Positions 23,977 through 32,986 are shown, numbered from the stretch's first letter. The stretch is 41,303 bases of DNA from Deltaproteobacteria bacterium (GCA_029262355.1 JAJCZO010000417.1:1-41303), one strand, 5' to 3'. The notes: generated from the sequence alone by a model not told the origin. Numbers and translations: made by a program.

Positions 23977-25575
23977 CTACACGACCGTCGCGGTCACCGT
24001 CAACGAACCCGACGGCACGTAGAAGCGACGGCCGGAGCCGCCCAGCGCGCGCGCGGTGCGCGCTGCGATGCGGCCAGCCGCGTCGTGTCCGCTGAACACG
24101 CGCGAGGCGAGGAAATCGAGTCGGGCGTACTGCCCCGCCGACTCCATGCGCTGCACACGGAACCCCGAGCCCTCCAGCGCGCGCCGCAGGGTGCCCTCCG
24201 AGTACAGGGCGACATGTTCCGGGAACTTCAGCGAAACCCAGTTTCGCCCCTGCGCATGACGCAGCCAGCTACCGACGTCGGGGGTGGTCGCCAGAAAGGT
24301 CCCTCCCGGACGCAGGAGCTGGCGCACGCGGTCGAGCGCCTGTTTCGGGTCCGGCAGATGCTCGAAGCAATCCTGCATGCTGACGACGTCAAAGTAGCCT
24401 TCGGGAAGGTCCGCCGATTCGAAGGCCCCGACGACCGCGCGATGGTCCGGCGCGATGCGCTTCGCCGCCGTCTCGCTCATCTCGAGTGCCCAACGCTCGT
24501 CGAACGACTCGCGACCGGCGTCGAGGAGGTATCCGAAGCCCGCTCCGACGTCGAGGAGACGTCCCGTCCCGGTGCCCTTCTCGACGAGGCCGAGTCGGTG
24601 GCGGAAGGTCTCCCGGAAGTCGTCAGCCATGTCCTCGTAGTCGGCGTAGCCCGCCTGCAGGGGAGAGTCGCTCTCGTAGTACTCGCTGCCGTACAAGGTC
24701 GCCAAGGTGTCGAGCGTCGGCATTGGGTTCAGGTACCAGAGCCCACAGCCAAGACACTCCACCATGCGAAAGCCGTGGTTGGCCGCCCGCGGCGCGAACT
24801 CCAGCTCCCGACACAGAGGGCACGGTTTCGGGTCGACGACCGCCGTCAGCTTCTCGTACGCCCCGCGACGCAGGTTGCGACGGACCCGGAACACGTCGGC
24901 CGCCATCTCTAGGCTGTCGGAGAACAACTGAATCCGGGAGTCGTCGTCGTGCGTCAGCCGCACCGGGAACCGTTCGACCCGATAGCCCTGCGCGACCGCC
25001 GCCGCGAGCGTCTCGAAATCAAAGCCGAATCCGTCGATCGTACGGAGCGCGAAGAGCTGTTGCGCGACATCCCGGCGAAACGCCTTCAAGCCACATTGCG
25101 AGTCACGGAAGGGCAGCCCAATGGCCGCCCACGTCAGGAACGAGAACGCCTTACCCGACAGATGGCGCATCACGCCATATCCACGGTTGATCTGTGACTC
25201 GGGCAAGTCGCGCGACCCGATCGCCACATCGGCTCGACCGTCCTCGAGCGCGCGCATCATCGGCACCAGGGCGCTCAGGTCATACGGCGAGTCGGCATCG
25301 GTGAAGCCGACGAGAGGGTAGCGCGCCTCGCGCACCCCGCGCGACACCGATGCCCCCTTTCCACGGTTCGTGTCGAACCGGCACACTCGGACGGAGACCG
25401 GGGTCTCGACGTTCCGGGCCACCTCGCTCGTGTCGTCCGTGCTCCCATCGTCGACCACGATGACCTCCGCCTCGTCCGTGATCTCGGCGATCGCGCGGCT
25501 CGTCTTCGCGAGGGTCTCCGGCAGACGCTGGCTCTCGTTATACGCCGGGATGACGAGGGAAAGGCTGGGCTTCAT
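23977..25575 (-). CDS. fused family 2 glycosyltransferase and SAM methyltransferase
   Basis: A 532-residue two-domain enzyme with GGAG 5 nt before the ATG. Residues about 1-240 are a GT2 glycosyltransferase of the dolichyl-phosphate mannose/glucose synthase type: 'VIPAYNES', 'VVDDGST' (D42, D43) and 'TDADS' with the metal-binding D93/D95. Residues about 250-532 are a methyltransferase of the Methyltransf_23 type with an N-terminal zinc-binding knuckle (CPLC 252-255, CLGC 274-277) and the SAM motif 'LDVGAGFGYL' (341-350). The first domain would transfer a sugar to a polyprenyl phosphate, the second would methylate a sugar or related acceptor. No membrane segment is visible. The reading frame is continuous through the join. 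Confidence 0.88.
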   Translation of the reverse strand: MKPSLSLVIPAYNESQRLPETLAKTSRAIAEITDEAEVIVVDDGSTDDTSEVARNVETPVSVRVCRFDTNRGKGASVSRGVREARYPLVGFTDADSPYDLSALVPMMRALEDGRADVAIGSRDLPESQINRGYGVMRHLSGKAFSFLTWAAIGLPFRDSQCGLKAFRRDVAQQLFALRTIDGFGFDFETLAAAVAQGYRVERFPVRLTHDDDSRIQLFSDSLEMAADVFRVRRNLRRGAYEKLTAVVDPKPCPLCRELEFAPRAANHGFRMVECLGCGLWYLNPMPTLDTLATLYGSEYYESDSPLQAGYADYEDMADDFRETFRHRLGLVEKGTGTGRLLDVGAGFGYLLDAGRESFDERWALEMSETAAKRIAPDHRAVVGAFESADLPEGYFDVVSMQDCFEHLPDPKQALDRVRQLLRPGGTFLATTPDVGSWLRHAQGRNWVSLKFPEHVALYSEGTLRRALEGSGFRVQRMESAGQYARLDFLASRVFSGHDAAGRIAARTARALGGSGRRFYVPSGSLTVTATVV

Positions 25576-25785
25576 GGATCTCCGGACCTCGGGGGGACTT
25601 GCTACCAGTCCACCCGCGCAAAATCGCGTTCATGCATTCTCCGGTCAGATTCGCCCTCGGGCACGACACGGCCCGGAAGGCCCTGCGCCGTGTGGCCAGC
25701 TCCGCCGCCTGATGCCCAGCGTGAAGATCCGCGCGATTGCGGTTCTCCCCACGGGCCCCGGAGTTGCGGACTCGGTCGCGTGCTC

Positions 25786-27132
25786 TCAAGGAACGCCCGC
25801 GAACGGCCCGAGCCGCAACCTCGCGACGCGCGCCGACATCCGCCGAACCAGTTGGGGGTTGGCGCGACTGAGCAGCTGCAGACACCGCAGGTCGGCTCGT
25901 GCCCCCTGCTCGAGACACCCGACTGCGGTGACCAGGGCTCGATGGCGTTGCTGCGTCTTCGCACGCCCCAGGGACCAGTTCCCGACGTACCCCTGCCCCG
26001 CCACGACGAGCGCAATGAGAGCAACGACGGCGCCCGCCCGACGCGCCGGGGCCGGCCACGCGGACCAGCCCCACGCGTGCACACCGAGGATCAACGCGCA
26101 CGGAACGGCCGCCCAGAAGAGAGCCGGGAACATCGCAAACCGCGACAGCAACGGTGCGTGTGGGCCCATCTGCCGCCCCGCAGCCGTCAGGACACCGCCG
26201 GCCGCGACGTAGGCCAGGAGAAGAAGCCAGGGCAGCAGCGCTGCACGATCCTCTCGTGATCGAACGAAGCCTCCGAGGGCGAACGCCGCGATGGCGACGG
26301 CGACGATCCCCCAGACGGTCGCGACGTCGCCATTCCACACCGCAAAGCGCGACCCGAGGTACTTCAAGACCCACGCCACGATGGAACCGAGCGAGAGACC
26401 ATCGCCGGAGAGGCTGCCCGCTGTGGCACCCGTCGGGTAGTCAACGAGATACAGCGCGATCGCCAGCGCGGCGGCGACGATCGTCCCCGCGCCAGCCGCC
26501 CGCCCGCGCCCTTCAGTCGGATGAAGAGCAAGCGCGAGCGGCGCCAGGACGAGTAGCGGCATCGCACCGAGGTACGAGTAGGCGGCGATCACGCCGCCTA
26601 CGACGCACACGCCGCCCCCGGCGGCCGTCGCACCGAACCGCCCGAGCCCCCACGCGGAAACGATGCCGCCGAAGACCGCGAGATACAGGTTCATCATCCA
26701 GCCGAGCGTCCACCCGTGCCACGCCCCGAGCGTAAACAGGCTCGTCGACATCAGTGGCACGAGCCAGGGCCACGCGTGCGGAGCGCGGTGGCGCAGCGTC
26801 TGGCGGGCGAGATCGGCCAACAGCCCGACGCAGGCGATGACGACTACGAAGTCGAACCACATCTCGGCGCGCGTGTCCCAGTCGGTCCAACCGGCCAAGG
26901 TCAGCATGACGGCCTTCGGGAAGACGATCCGGTGCGGCCCGAACGGCGCCCACAGCGTGGCCAGGTCGTACCGGCCATTCACGTAGGCGACCACCTCGTG
27001 GGCGAACCGCCACTGGTCCTGCACCGGCACGTTCACCCCGTATGCCTGGATCGTTCGCGCGACCCCTATCGGGGCCGCCAGCGCGGCCGCGAGCGGCAGC
27101 AAGAGAACCCAGGGAGAACGAGACCAACGCAT
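25786..27132 (-). CDS. polytopic membrane protein, possibly GT-C glycosyltransferase-like
   Basis: A 448-residue integral membrane protein; ATG at 27132 places a first helix at about residues 7-25, and earlier in-frame residues have no membrane character. About ten or eleven hydrophobic helices are visible. A polar loop between the first two helices contains 'VQDQWRF', 'YVNGRYDLATLW' and 'FGPHRIVFPK', which resembles the first periplasmic loop of GT-C glycosyltransferases or related polyprenyl-sugar-handling proteins, but the D-E/D-D motif is not clear. Function is therefore open. A 210-bp non-coding gap separates it from the glycosyltransferase-methyltransferase gene downstream, and it is divergent from the sulfatase-like gene (107 bp). 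Confidence 0.75.
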   Translation of the reverse strand: MRWSRSPWVLLLPLAAALAAPIGVARTIQAYGVNVPVQDQWRFAHEVVAYVNGRYDLATLWAPFGPHRIVFPKAVMLTLAGWTDWDTRAEMWFDFVVVIACVGLLADLARQTLRHRAPHAWPWLVPLMSTSLFTLGAWHGWTLGWMMNLYLAVFGGIVSAWGLGRFGATAAGGGVCVVGGVIAAYSYLGAMPLLVLAPLALALHPTEGRGRAAGAGTIVAAALAIALYLVDYPTGATAGSLSGDGLSLGSIVAWVLKYLGSRFAVWNGDVATVWGIVAVAIAAFALGGFVRSREDRAALLPWLLLLAYVAAGGVLTAAGRQMGPHAPLLSRFAMFPALFWAAVPCALILGVHAWGWSAWPAPARRAGAVVALIALVVAGQGYVGNWSLGRAKTQQRHRALVTAVGCLEQGARADLRCLQLLSRANPQLVRRMSARVARLRLGPFAGVP

Positions 27133-27239
27133 CGAGCCAGTGTAGCGGACCACCGGCCAACTCCTGAACACTCGAAGTTTCACACTTCCCTGACCACCGT
27201 GGGTTGACCGAGGCGTGGTCCGATTGCAGCATCGTCGCA

Positions 27240-28589
27240 ATGCCGGGTGCTGCTCTACGCGCGATTGTCCTGTCGGTGGTCGCATGGGTCGCCACCGGCT
27301 GCCCCGATCCGCCGCCGCCTCGTCCGCAGAACCTGCTTCTCATCTCGCTGGACACGATGACGCCAGCGCGCATGTCGTTGTACGGCCACGACCGCGCGAA
27401 TACGCCGACCCTCGAGCGACTGGCGAAGCATGCCGTGACCTTTCGCAAGGCGTACTCCACTTCGTCGTGGACGCTTCCCGCACACGCGTCGATGCTGACC
27501 GGGCTCTACCCGACTTCGATCGCTCCCGACGCGACCGACCGCCGCCTCTACAAAGCGTCCACGCTGCTTGCCGAAATGTTCGCAAGCAAGGGTCACCGGA
27601 CCGGCGCCGTCGTGGGCGGCGGATTCGTCTCCGACGAGCTCGGCGCGAGTGATGGCTTCGAGAGCTTTCAGGAGCGTGCCGGCGTACGGGCCGCGCTCGA
27701 GTGGATCGACGCCCACCGCGACGAACCGTTCTTCTTCTTCTTCCACACGTACTCAGCGCACTCCCCGTACAACGACCGGCGCTATGCCGAAAGCATCGAG
27801 CCGGGTCGACTCGCGGGCCTGTACGCGGGCGGGACGAAGGAGGAACGAACCCGCCTCCACAACATGGTGCACACCGGCCGCCCCAAGCTCGACGCCGAAG
27901 AGAAGGAATACGTTCTCGCGCTCTACGATGGCGGCATCGCGCGCGCGGACGCGATGGTGGGCGCACTGCTCGACGGCCTCTCCGCCATGGGACTCGCCGA
28001 CGACACGGCCATCGTCGTGACGAGTGATCACGGCGAAGAGTTCTGGCAGCATACTGCGCGCGGAGCGGCACATGGGCACACGCTGCACGGGGAGCTCTTA
28101 CAGGTCCCCCTGCTCTGGTACGAGCCGGGGCTCCACCGCGGACAGGCCGCCGTGGACGAACCCGTGAGTCTCGTCGACATCGCGCCTACGATCATCTCAC
28201 GGTTCGGCCTCGAACCACGGGCCGACCTGGACGGGCTCGACTTGACGCCTCTTCTGGAGACCGGCTCGTGGGACGTCGACCGCTTCCTATTCGCCGAGGG
28301 CCCCCGGACAGGTCGGCAGCACACGGCCGTAATGGGGCCGGCGGGAAAACTGATCGAGCTCCGCAACCCCCAAAACCCCGACGCGCCACAGCGGCACCGA
28401 CTCTACCTCCCCAACGATCCCCACGAGCAAACGAGCCGCGCGGGGACCGACGCCCCCGTCGCACAGGAACTCTCCGCGGCCCTGCGCGTCCACCAGCGAG
28501 CGGCCGCTTCGAGCGAGCCGGCGGTCGCCCAGGAACCCCTCGACGAGAAGACCCGCCAGAGGCTGCGAGAGCTCGGGTACGTCGAGTAA
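27240..28589 (+). CDS. sulfatase-superfamily lipoprotein (Thr at the nucleophile position)
   Basis: A 449-residue predicted lipoprotein, start at 27240 giving lipobox 'VATGC' (C21). Sulfatase/alkaline-phosphatase core motifs are present: 'LLISLDTM' (D38), 'SSWTLPAHASMLTG' (75-88) and 'VTSDHGEEFWQH'. In type I sulfatases the nucleophile is a Cys or Ser within C/S-x-P-x-R that becomes formylglycine. Here the matching segment is T78-L-P-A-H82, so the protein probably does not use formylglycine and is more likely a phosphodiesterase or phosphoglycerol-transferase-like enzyme. It ends in 'LRELGYVE', as does the protein at 21441. It may head the plus-strand gene run that follows. Confidence 0.87.
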   Translation: MPGAALRAIVLSVVAWVATGCPDPPPPRPQNLLLISLDTMTPARMSLYGHDRANTPTLERLAKHAVTFRKAYSTSSWTLPAHASMLTGLYPTSIAPDATDRRLYKASTLLAEMFASKGHRTGAVVGGGFVSDELGASDGFESFQERAGVRAALEWIDAHRDEPFFFFFHTYSAHSPYNDRRYAESIEPGRLAGLYAGGTKEERTRLHNMVHTGRPKLDAEEKEYVLALYDGGIARADAMVGALLDGLSAMGLADDTAIVVTSDHGEEFWQHTARGAAHGHTLHGELLQVPLLWYEPGLHRGQAAVDEPVSLVDIAPTIISRFGLEPRADLDGLDLTPLLETGSWDVDRFLFAEGPRTGRQHTAVMGPAGKLIELRNPQNPDAPQRHRLYLPNDPHEQTSRAGTDAPVAQELSAALRVHQRAAASSEPAVAQEPLDEKTRQRLRELGYVE

Positions 28590-28595
28590 CGGGAC

Positions 28596-28611
28596 CGCCC
28601 ACCAGCGGGCG
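28596..28611 (+). terminator. weak hairpin after the sulfatase-like gene
   Basis: CGCCC (28596-28600) and GGGCG (28607-28611) form a 5-bp GC stem with a 6-nt loop, 7 bp after the stop codon. It is not followed by a T-run and may be chance in this GC-rich DNA. Confidence 0.25.
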
Positions 28612-28720
28612 TGTCACCAACCCCGTGACGGAAGGCAACGTGAAAGGCACTGCGTCTCCTTCTCGCGTTCCGCCGGCGCCGGTGGACGGCGCCACAGTGC
28701 TTGCGCTAACTCTAGCGTCC

Positions 28721-29140
28721 ATGCAGTCCGTGGCCTTGGAGGACATCCGCGAAGGGGACCAGACGAGCTGCCAGTACGTCATCTCGCAAGACGTCTACGA
28801 ACGGTTCCTCGAAACCTTTCACGACACCAACCCTCTGCATACGGAAGACGAGTTCGCGCAACGGCTCGGCTTCCCCGAAAAGGTCATGCATGGCTCGATT
28901 CTGAACGGTTTCATCTCGCACTTCGTCGGCGTCCACTTCCCTGGCGGACGGGTTCTCCTGCACTCCGTCGACACTCGATTCAAGACGCCGTGCCACCTGG
29001 GTGACGAGATCGACATCGAAGCGACGGTCACCCAGGTCGTCCCCTCGGTCCGCGTCGTCGTCATGGGACTCAAACTGACGAATTCGACTCGCACGCGGGT
29101 AGCCGCAAAGGCGAAGGTACAGGTCGGGCTGCTCGAATGA
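28721..29140 (+). CDS. MaoC-family acyl dehydratase (hotdog fold)
   Basis: A 139-residue protein matching the MaoC/(R)-specific enoyl hydratase family: 'DTNPLHTEDEFAQRLGF' holds the catalytic Asp and His of the hydratase 2 motif, followed by 'VMHGSILNGFIS'. Members add or remove water on acyl-CoA or acyl-ACP thioesters. The ATG at 28721 fits the family start ('LEDIREGDQ') but has no ribosome-binding site; a GTG at 28640 in the same frame has GGAAGG 4 nt before it and would add 27 residues. The gene is 31 bp before the FkbH-type gene, so a shared ACP- or CoA-bound substrate is plausible. Confidence 0.82.
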   Translation: MQSVALEDIREGDQTSCQYVISQDVYERFLETFHDTNPLHTEDEFAQRLGFPEKVMHGSILNGFISHFVGVHFPGGRVLLHSVDTRFKTPCHLGDEIDIEATVTQVVPSVRVVVMGLKLTNSTRTRVAAKAKVQVGLLE

Positions 29141-29171
29141 GTTTTCTTCCACCACTCCAACGAGCACTCGG

Positions 29172-30938
29172 ATGCTGAGCTCGGACGCGTCACACCTCGA
29201 CTATCGCTCCCTTCTTCGCGCGAGCAAACGCCTGGATGCGTCGAGCTGCCCCCGCGCGCTGCGCCTGGCGATCCTCTCGGATGCCGCGGTTCCGCAACTG
29301 GTCCCCCTGCTTCAGGTTCTCTTTGCACGCGACGCCGTCCGCGCGGAGATCTATCTCGCGGAATACGACTCGACCGAGATCGAGGTGTTCAACCCGAAGT
29401 CTCGCTTGTTCGAGTTCGATCCCGAGGTCGTCCTCCTGCTCCCGTCGGTGAACGCGCTGCGCCAGAGATACGCACGCGAAGTCGAAGATCGTATCCATTT
29501 CGCGGACCGAGTCGCCGCGGAGATCGGCGAGCTTCACGACCTCCTGGCAAGCCGTTGCCCAGCGGTCATCCTCCAGAGCAACTTCGCGCCCCCATACGAA
29601 AGACCCTTCGGGAACTTCGACCAGAAAGTGCCCGAGGCCTTCACCTCGCAGGCAGCTCGTCTGAACCTCGAGATCGCCGACCAGGCTCGCCGCAGGAGCC
29701 GGGTGCTCGTCAACGACGTCGCCGCGCTGGCCACTCGAGAGGGGCTTCGACACTGGCTCGATGAGCGGCTCTGGACCCTCGCCAAGACATTTTGTGCCTT
29801 GGAGCATCTGCCCCTCGTGGCCCAGAACGTCGTCGACATCGTGCTGTCGCAATCGGGCCGAGGGGTGAAGTGCGTGGTCACCGACCTCGATGGGACCTTG
29901 TGGTCCGGCGTGATCGGCGACGACGGTATCGAAGGCATCGAGTTGGACAGGTTCGGCCATGGGGAACCGCACCACCGCCTGCAACAGTTCCTTCTCGAGC
30001 TGAAGAGACGCGGCCTCATCCTCGCCGTGTGCAGCAAGAACGAGCACGAGACCGCGCTTCGGGCCTTTCGTGAGCACCCCGACATGGTTCTGCGCGAGGC
30101 GGACATCGCGATCTTCTCGGTGAACTGGCAGCCCAAGCCCGACAATATCCGGCAGATCGCCGAGACGCTGAACATCGGGCTCGACTCCATTTTGTTCCTC
30201 GATGACAACCCGTTCGAACGGGAGCTGGTTCGAGAGACCCTGCCAGACGTCATCGTGCCCGAGCTACCCGAGGACGCGGCCGACTACGTACGGTTCTTGT
30301 GCGAGCTGAATCCCTTCGAGACGAGCTCCTTCTCGCAGGAGGACCGGCGACGTTCGGACCTGTATCGCCAGAACGCCTCGCGCGTAGAAGCTCGCTCGGG
30401 ATTCACCGATCTGTCGGCCTATCTCGAGTCGCTGGACATGCAGATCGCGATGCGCCCGTTCGACGCCTTCGCGATACCTCGAGTCGCGCAGCTGCTCCAA
30501 CGAAGTAACCAATTCAACTTGACCACCCGGCGCCATGGGATGGCCGAGTGCGAGGCCATCATGCGAGGACAAGGCTCGCTGCTCGGTTTCTACCTTCAGC
30601 TCGCGGACAAGTTCGGCGACAACGGGCTCATCTCGGTGATCATCCTGCGAACCGCCGAGCAGGCCCTGGAGGTCGACACCTGGCTCATGAGCTGTCGAGT
30701 CCTCGGCCGGGGCGTGGAACAGTACGCCATGAACCGGGTCGTGGCCCTGGCGAAAGAACGTGGGTATGCTCGGGTGGATGGAACCTACATCCCGACGCCG
30801 AAGAACCTGATGGTCCGCGATTTCTTCAAACAGTTCGGATTCGATCGGGTTGGCGAGACGGCGGACGGCCGAACCGAATGGCGACTCGCCGTTTCGACGT
30901 ACCTACCCGGGACGGTCCCCTTGAAGGAGATGGCGTAG
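29172..30938 (+). CDS. FkbH-type HAD-IIIC protein (glyceryl-ACP forming)
   Basis: A 588-residue protein with the three-part FkbH layout: an N-terminal alpha/beta region (about 1-225), a HAD-superfamily domain (about 232-400) and a GNAT-like C-terminal part (about 420-580). HAD motifs are complete: 'TDLDGTLW' (D238, D240), 'VCSKNE' (287-291), K322 and 'LFLDDNPFE' (D344, D345). FkbH-family enzymes take D-1,3-bisphosphoglycerate, remove phosphate and load the glyceryl unit onto an acyl carrier protein, supplying C3 extender or starter units. The next gene, 14 bp downstream, encodes such a carrier, which strongly supports this role. There is no polyketide synthase in the window, so the glyceryl unit seems destined elsewhere. 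Confidence 0.9.
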   Translation: MLSSDASHLDYRSLLRASKRLDASSCPRALRLAILSDAAVPQLVPLLQVLFARDAVRAEIYLAEYDSTEIEVFNPKSRLFEFDPEVVLLLPSVNALRQRYAREVEDRIHFADRVAAEIGELHDLLASRCPAVILQSNFAPPYERPFGNFDQKVPEAFTSQAARLNLEIADQARRRSRVLVNDVAALATREGLRHWLDERLWTLAKTFCALEHLPLVAQNVVDIVLSQSGRGVKCVVTDLDGTLWSGVIGDDGIEGIELDRFGHGEPHHRLQQFLLELKRRGLILAVCSKNEHETALRAFREHPDMVLREADIAIFSVNWQPKPDNIRQIAETLNIGLDSILFLDDNPFERELVRETLPDVIVPELPEDAADYVRFLCELNPFETSSFSQEDRRRSDLYRQNASRVEARSGFTDLSAYLESLDMQIAMRPFDAFAIPRVAQLLQRSNQFNLTTRRHGMAECEAIMRGQGSLLGFYLQLADKFGDNGLISVIILRTAEQALEVDTWLMSCRVLGRGVEQYAMNRVVALAKERGYARVDGTYIPTPKNLMVRDFFKQFGFDRVGETADGRTEWRLAVSTYLPGTVPLKEMA

Positions 30939-30952
30939 GCTGCTTTGGCGAT

Positions 30953-31201
30953 ATGATCGACGACTCCGAACTGCGGGCTAGGCTCACCGAGATCTTTCAC
31001 GAGATCTTCGACGACGACACGATCGAGATCCACGACGAGATGACCGCCGCGGAAGTCGAGGAGTGGGACTCGTTGAATCACATCAATCTCATCGTTGCGG
31101 TGGAGCGAAGCTTCGCGGTGAAGTTCACCACTACCGAGGTTGGCAATCTCGCGAACATCGGAGAGTTCATCGCCCTCCTGAAGGGCAAGCTGCCCGACTG
31201 A
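30953..31201 (+). CDS. acyl carrier protein
   Basis: An 82-residue acidic, helical carrier protein. The phosphopantetheine attachment site is S40 in 'EEWDSLNHINL', with the D-S-L signature. Helix III and the closing segment ('NLANIGEFIALLKGK') fit the ACP fold. It is a stand-alone carrier of the kind paired with FkbH proteins, so it probably carries a glyceryl (or further modified three-carbon) thioester. It starts 14 bp after the FkbH-type gene. A stem-loop follows its stop codon and separates it from the radical SAM gene by 177 bp. Confidence 0.92.
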   Translation: MIDDSELRARLTEIFHEIFDDDTIEIHDEMTAAEVEEWDSLNHINLIVAVERSFAVKFTTTEVGNLANIGEFIALLKGKLPD

Positions 31202-31209
31202 GACCTTGG

Positions 31210-31249
31210 CTCGGCCAGCAAATTCGGGCCCTTCCGGGGCTCCGCCGAG
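31210..31249 (+). terminator. possible terminator or attenuator hairpin after the ACP gene
   Basis: CTCGGC (31210-31215) pairs with GCCGAG (31244-31249), and GCCC/GGGC (31228-31231 and 31237-31240) forms an inner stem. The structure is followed by a pyrimidine-rich stretch (GTTTCTGCCTCTT). It may reduce read-through from the carrier gene, giving high ACP relative to downstream membrane proteins; this is inference. Confidence 0.4.
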
Positions 31250-31378
31250 GTTTCTGCCTCTTGGACTTCCGTCTTCCCCGGGATTCGCCCCGGTGCTATT
31301 GGTACGGACGCCGAACGAGCCATCGCCTCGATGGAACCATCCGCCCGTCTCCGCGGGGCAGAGAGACCCGAACCGATC

Positions 31379-32986
31379 ATGAGTCAGCTAGACCTACTGC
31401 TGGTCAGCCAGTCCAACGTCGTCGACCACGAGGGATACGCCGACCTGCCGGTCGACAGGCTCGAGCTCTACAAGTCCCTGGTCTATCCGCGCATGGTTCA
31501 CTACGAGGGGAAGTTCCGAGGCCACCTCGACTACATGAACCATCAGAACTTCGGCAAGTTCTACAGCGAGGGGACATACTCCGAGCGGCGCGACATGCTC
31601 AACATCTGGAACCTGCCTGCGATGAGTGGCCCTCATATCGCGATCTACCTCGCGCAGTTCGGGATCCGCGTCCGTCTCATCAACAACATCGACTCCGAGT
31701 GGGACTGGTTCTGCGAGGCCTACGACTCCTCGCCTCGGCCGCCGCTCGTGGGCCTCTCCAGCACCTTCTACCTCTCATGGAAGGAAGTCGGGCGCGTCAC
31801 CAAGACGCTGCGACGCCACGACCCCGACATGGATATCGTCGTCGGCGGGGCCTTCGCGAACACCCAAGCATCCGAGGACCAGCTGCACGGCCCCGAGAAG
31901 CCGATGCGGAAGCACGGCATCCGCTACTTCGTCCACTCGTTCAACTCCGAGCCCGATCTGCGGGACCTGACCCTGGCGCACCGCGACCGCGGCAGCCTCG
32001 ATCAGGTCAAGAATCTCTGCCACATCTCGGGGCGTCTCGCGGATGGCCCGTATTCCGCGAACGAGACCCAGTGGCATGATCCGATTCTCGACGAGGTGCC
32101 GCCCGAGTGGGATCGGGTCGAGATGCCGTTCCTCAACAAGACGATTCAGATCCGGACCGCGTCCGGCTGTCCGTTCGCCTGCGCGTTCTGCTCCTACCCA
32201 ACGACGGCGCGGGGTTGGAAGACGATCGACGCCGACCATGTCCGCTCCCATCTCGACGCGGCGACGCGCATTCCGGGGCTCGAAAACATCATCTTCATCG
32301 ACGACACCTTCAACGTCCCGCCGCATCGGTTCGAGGAGTTGTTGCGGATCTTCTGCGAGTACGACTTCGAGTGGTTCTCCTTCCTTCGCGTGCAGTACGC
32401 GGACGAGAGCATCATTCGGCTCATGAAGGAGTCGGGATGCCGAGGGGTCTACCTCGGAATCGAGTCGGCGAGTGATCGCGTTCTCAAGAACATGAACAAG
32501 CGCGCGACCCGAAAGGCCTTCGCCACCGGCGTCGAACTCCTCAACAAGTACGACATCAACTACCTCGCTGCCTTCGTCCTCGGATTCCCCGGTGAAGATG
32601 AGTCTACGATCCGCGAGAACATCGACTTCATCAAGGACCACGGCGTTCGTTACTACTCCCTAAAGGAGTTCTACTACCTCGCGAACACCATGGTTCACGA
32701 GAAACGCGAAGAGTACGGCCTTGTCGGCATGGGCGCCAAGTGGGCCCATGCGACGATGGATCACGAGCGCGCGGCGCAGATCAAGCTGGAGATGTTCCTC
32801 GAAATCGACCAGAGCGTTCTGGTGGACGCCGATACCAGCCTGTGGCACATGGCGTACCTCTACGACCAGGGGTACGGCTTCGACCGAATGCGGAGCAGCC
32901 AGAGCGAGATCAACGATCTGATGAAACGCCAGCTCGCTGAGCCGCCGCGCGCGGTCGCCCTGCCCGCCGCGGAGAGTCGTATCTGA
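31379..32986 (+). CDS. radical SAM protein with N-terminal B12-binding-like domain
   Basis: A 535-residue protein. The radical SAM cluster motif is C264-x3-C268-x2-C271 in 'SGCPFACAFCSYP'. Residues about 1-165 have the alternating fold of a cobalamin-binding domain ('GPHIAIYLAQFGIRVRLINN', 'VGLSSTFYLSW', 'DIVVGGAFA'), though the classical DxHxxG motif is absent. B12-dependent radical SAM enzymes methylate unreactive carbon or phosphorus, or rearrange carbon skeletons. The layout recalls the PhpK-type P-/C-methyltransferase group, but I hold this loosely. In its setting it may modify the carrier-bound acyl unit. The upstream in-frame extension before 31379 is not supported. Confidence 0.88.
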   Translation: MSQLDLLLVSQSNVVDHEGYADLPVDRLELYKSLVYPRMVHYEGKFRGHLDYMNHQNFGKFYSEGTYSERRDMLNIWNLPAMSGPHIAIYLAQFGIRVRLINNIDSEWDWFCEAYDSSPRPPLVGLSSTFYLSWKEVGRVTKTLRRHDPDMDIVVGGAFANTQASEDQLHGPEKPMRKHGIRYFVHSFNSEPDLRDLTLAHRDRGSLDQVKNLCHISGRLADGPYSANETQWHDPILDEVPPEWDRVEMPFLNKTIQIRTASGCPFACAFCSYPTTARGWKTIDADHVRSHLDAATRIPGLENIIFIDDTFNVPPHRFEELLRIFCEYDFEWFSFLRVQYADESIIRLMKESGCRGVYLGIESASDRVLKNMNKRATRKAFATGVELLNKYDINYLAAFVLGFPGEDESTIRENIDFIKDHGVRYYSLKEFYYLANTMVHEKREEYGLVGMGAKWAHATMDHERAAQIKLEMFLEIDQSVLVDADTSLWHMAYLYDQGYGFDRMRSSQSEINDLMKRQLAEPPRAVALPAAESRI

